From Isochrysis galbana (taxonomy: Eukaryota > Haptophyta > Isochrysidales > Isochrysidaceae): a stretch of 55,000 bases of DNA. A model generated the notes under the pieces. It was not told the DNA's origin and made no database searches. It worked only from the letters and a program-made list of their open reading frames with translations. The DNA is taken from positions 2,789,403 through 2,844,402 of the forward strand of contig CM030943.1 in NCBI GenBank assembly GCA_018136815.1, read 5' to 3'. Within the stretch, counting starts at the first letter, position 1, and the number at the start of each line of letters is the position of its first letter. A program made the position numbers and the translations under genes. Of the stretch, positions 52,534 to 55,000 are shown one piece after another.

Positions 52534-55000
52534 CTAACGGCGGTTGCGGCCGAGGACGACGAGACGACGAAGGTAGGCGCGGTGGGCGTCGGGGATCTCC
52601 GGCTCGCCCTCGCAAAGGAAGCGGATGAACGGCTGGCAGTAGTACGGCGAATGGGCGCCATCGCCTGTCCCATATCGCCAATTGTCGGGGTGGTCGGGAC
52701 GGGCCGTATCGTGATCGGGAGGAGCGGGGCGGAAGGCACAATAGGCACAGCCGGTGGCTGTGGTCCATACACCGCCCTCAGACGTAGGGCGCTGCGTGCG
52801 GGGCACCTTCATAGACGCGTCGGTCGGACGGGCCCTGGCGAATGAAGCAGCCAGGTCAGCGTGCCCACAGTAGCGTGACATCGGGTCGAAATCTACCTTA
52901 GCATTACGCCAAGATTCCAAATCCCATTTGGCGCCCTCGGGATGGCCGAGGTTGTCCGAAGGCGGCGCGCAGCGGCGGCTCTTTTGCGATGGCGGTGTGT
53001 CGAGAGGTGGGAGTCCACCCTCCAACTTGGGAGGCGGCTCCCTGGTGTGGTCGGTGCGTCCCTGGTGGGACCGATCTCCATTGCGATTATTTCGAGTATC
53101 GGAGCCGCGGCCGCTTCCTGAGGTAGCGGCCGAGGGTTTGTCGCTTTTGTCCGGAGCTGGCTTCGAGGAACCCAGGCGGTCCTTAACCATCCGGACGACG
53201 TCGTCGATGTGGGCGATTGTGAGCGGACCGTCCGCCTGCTTGCTGCTCCGCGAAGCCTCAGCACGTGCCTGCTCCGCTGGAGCCAGCACCATGCGCGCGA
53301 TCGAGATGCAAGACAGCGAGTGATGCGGCGCGTCTCCGGCGGCAACCGCCTCTATGCCTCGCTTCCACGCTTTGAGGAACTCGAACGAGTTCTCCGCTCC
53401 CCGTGCGCGGTCGCTTTCGTCGGCTTTGACGCAGGCGTCGAATCTCTCGTTGATTTCGTGCGTGAAGGCAGGGAACTTGAAGACGTTAGCTGCCGTCACC
53501 GTCGGGTCATTCATTTTGCGAACGAAGGCGTCGGTCACGCGAGTGGCCAGAGTCACTAAGTCCTCGCCCTCCGAGCGCGTGGTGCAACGGTCCCATTCCG
53601 CGGACGCAGTCTCTTTGGCGAAACCTTTTGCCCCGGCGGCGAATGATTGGTCGCACTTTGCGATCAGTACGTCGGCATGCAAGCACGGGTTAGCGCAGAG
53701 AACCGAGTCCTTAACCGCATCGAGAACATAGGCCATGATGCGAGGATGGCCCTTCTTTGGATCGCGAGCGGCGAGGAGGAGGCCATTGAGAGCGTCCTGC
53801 CAGTCCACGCCCGAGGTGAGTGAGCCCTCGAGTGCGCGGATCAGTTGCATTCGAAATCCGTCCCAGGAAGCAGCAGCCTTGTTCGGATCGGTAGAGCGAA
53901 GGTCGGCGGGGAAGCGTAGCGACTGCAGGCTCTCGAGGCTAGACTTAGCATCGCGAGTGCCGCCCTTAGTGCGGACGAACGTACGAGCGCGCACCCATTT
54001 CGTAAGAGTGCGAGTCGTATAGATGATGCGGGCATGCCAGGACTCACCAGAGGGGACCTCACGGGCCGCCATCACCTGGTATTCGAGTGGGGCATTAGCG
54101 GAGTCGGAGTAGGCCTTGCCGTGGCGCCCATAGTGTCGTAGCCATTGTTCAAGAATGTCCGGCTCATCAGACAGGGCTGGGTCCGCGGGAGGAGTGGCGT
54201 GGCGCTTAGCGTGACGTCGACTCTCCCGGGTACCCTTATGGCCAGACTTAGACTTAGAGGCGTGGGGGCGGAGAGATCGACGAGAGTTAGAGTGTAAACC
54301 TTCGGGGGCCATCATAGACGGCCGTCCCTCCCGAGTATTATAGCCTTTGGCGGCGGCGGCATAGTGGCCACCCTTGGCGCGGCGAGGCTTGCGGCGCGAG
54401 TCCGTAGACTCGGATGATCCATCGGAATCCGAATCGCTGGTCGACGAGGAGTTAGACGAACGCTGGCTGGAGACCGGAGACGAGGACGAGGAGGACGAAG
54501 AGGTAGGGGAGCTGTCGCGGCGGCGGCGGCGGTTCTTCTTCTTGTCCTTACGAGTCTTGTTAGATTTCGATGAGGAGCGAGGGAGCGGCGGTGGCGGAGG
54601 CAAAACATTCTCGCCGCCATCATCGGATAGAGGTGGAGGCGGGCTGGCTGCCTGGACTGGTGCAGGAGGGAGTCGGCCTCGTTCAATCGCGTTGGTGACT
54701 GCGGCGAGCTGCTGTGAGAACTGTGCGGCCATGGCCTGCATGAGCTCGATATAACGCAGCTCGACGGGGTTGAGCCCCGGTGAAGCCGAAGAAGTTGGCG
54801 GCGGGACCGTAGCGGACGGTGGGGAAGGAGAAGGAGAGAGATGAAGAAGGGAGTCGGGCAGCAGACCCGGGGTCTCTTCACCACGAGATAGTCGACTTGG
54901 CGCGACCGAAGCGACCGAGAGGCGTTCGAGAGAGGCGCTGTAGGGCTCGTAGGCTGCCTCCGAGTCCGATGGCAGGGGTGGCGGTGCCTCGAGACATGCG
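52534..55000 (-). CDS. gag: Ty3 gag (copy 2), 5' end beyond window
   Basis: Open from the right edge to the UAG at 52536-52534, uninterrupted and near-identical to the two halves of the copy 1 gag (17816-19341 and 9656-11043). The first ATG inside the window is at 54741, but the homologous start in copy 1 lies further upstream, so the protein is truncated by the window. Pro/Ser-rich N-terminal part, Arg/Ser block (RRRRDSSPTSSSS), capsid-like helices, and C-terminal Cys/His residues (GCAYC, YYC, LCEGE). The stop is followed by G and the pol frame continues in register. Confidence 0.88.
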   Translation of the reverse strand, partial: ACLEAPPPLPSDSEAAYEPYSASLERLSVASVAPSRLSRGEETPGLLPDSLLHLSPSPSPPSATVPPPTSSASPGLNPVELRYIELMQAMAAQFSQQLAAVTNAIERGRLPPAPVQAASPPPPLSDDGGENVLPPPPPLPRSSSKSNKTRKDKKKNRRRRRDSSPTSSSSSSSSPVSSQRSSNSSSTSDSDSDGSSESTDSRRKPRRAKGGHYAAAAKGYNTREGRPSMMAPEGLHSNSRRSLRPHASKSKSGHKGTRESRRHAKRHATPPADPALSDEPDILEQWLRHYGRHGKAYSDSANAPLEYQVMAAREVPSGESWHARIIYTTRTLTKWVRARTFVRTKGGTRDAKSSLESLQSLRFPADLRSTDPNKAAASWDGFRMQLIRALEGSLTSGVDWQDALNGLLLAARDPKKGHPRIMAYVLDAVKDSVLCANPCLHADVLIAKCDQSFAAGAKGFAKETASAEWDRCTTRSEGEDLVTLATRVTDAFVRKMNDPTVTAANVFKFPAFTHEINERFDACVKADESDRARGAENSFEFLKAWKRGIEAVAAGDAPHHSLSCISIARMVLAPAEQARAEASRSSKQADGPLTIAHIDDVVRMVKDRLGSSKPAPDKSDKPSAATSGSGRGSDTRNNRNGDRSHQGRTDHTREPPPKLEGGLPPLDTPPSQKSRRCAPPSDNLGHPEGAKWDLESWRNAKVDFDPMSRYCGHADLAASFARARPTDASMKVPRTQRPTSEGGVWTTATGCAYCAFRPAPPDHDTARPDHPDNWRYGTGDGAHSPYYCQPFIRFLCEGEPEIPDAHRAYLRRLVVLGRNRR

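Overview
The window looks like a GC-rich, intron-containing nuclear genome of a protist or alga. Almost everything is explained by a few multi-exon host genes set in a dense, nested graveyard of mobile elements and low-complexity DNA. I rebuilt introns by hand for three host-type genes and one transposon gene. Host donors are strikingly GTG-type (GTGCGC, GTGCGA, GTGAGT, GTGGGT), a bias I associate with haptophyte-like algae, but the lineage is an inference and not proven here. I recognised no tRNA, rRNA or CRISPR array.

Left third (1-20030). After retroelement debris, a LINE-tail-like reading frame, an ankyrin fragment and a small Cys-repeat protein, positions 3841-20029 hold one minus-strand Ty3/gypsy chromovirus (copy 1): LTRs of about 368 bp, gag, a methyltransferase-like pol N-terminus, a protease, an integrase and a chromodomain. 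It has lost its reverse transcriptase and RNase H by internal deletion. Its gag is split by a 6.77-kb DNA transposon (11044-17815) with 16-bp terminal inverted repeats, 7-bp target duplications, a 5-exon gene for a 1471-residue protein (coiled coil, SAP-like segment, C-terminal chromodomain) and a subterminal array of 204-bp repeats.

Middle (20030-44000). Host genes are an intronless J-domain/dynamin-like GTPase fusion (20831-22921, plus), a 13-exon farnesyl diphosphate synthase with two N-terminal hydrophobic segments (26410-29126, minus), a 7-exon ABCG half-transporter (34008-36956, minus) and a 2-exon ankyrin protein (42668-43898, minus). Between them lie a decayed, 5'-inverted LINE (29903-33015), LTR-gag fragments, an 874-bp insertion with 17-bp target duplications and an ATT-repeat tail, and very long CT/GA tracts, several of them inside donor-proximal parts of introns.

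Right end (44000-55000). A second end of the same DNA transposon (45241), a gag fragment, and Ty3 copy 2 on the minus strand running off the right edge. Copy 2 keeps RT, RNase H and integrase but has lost the methyltransferase and protease, carries a substituted RT catalytic Asp, and lacks two segments that are present in copy 1 and are bounded exactly by GT...AG with lengths divisible by three. This is what retrotransposition of a spliced RNA would leave. Gag and pol are separated in one frame by a single UAG.
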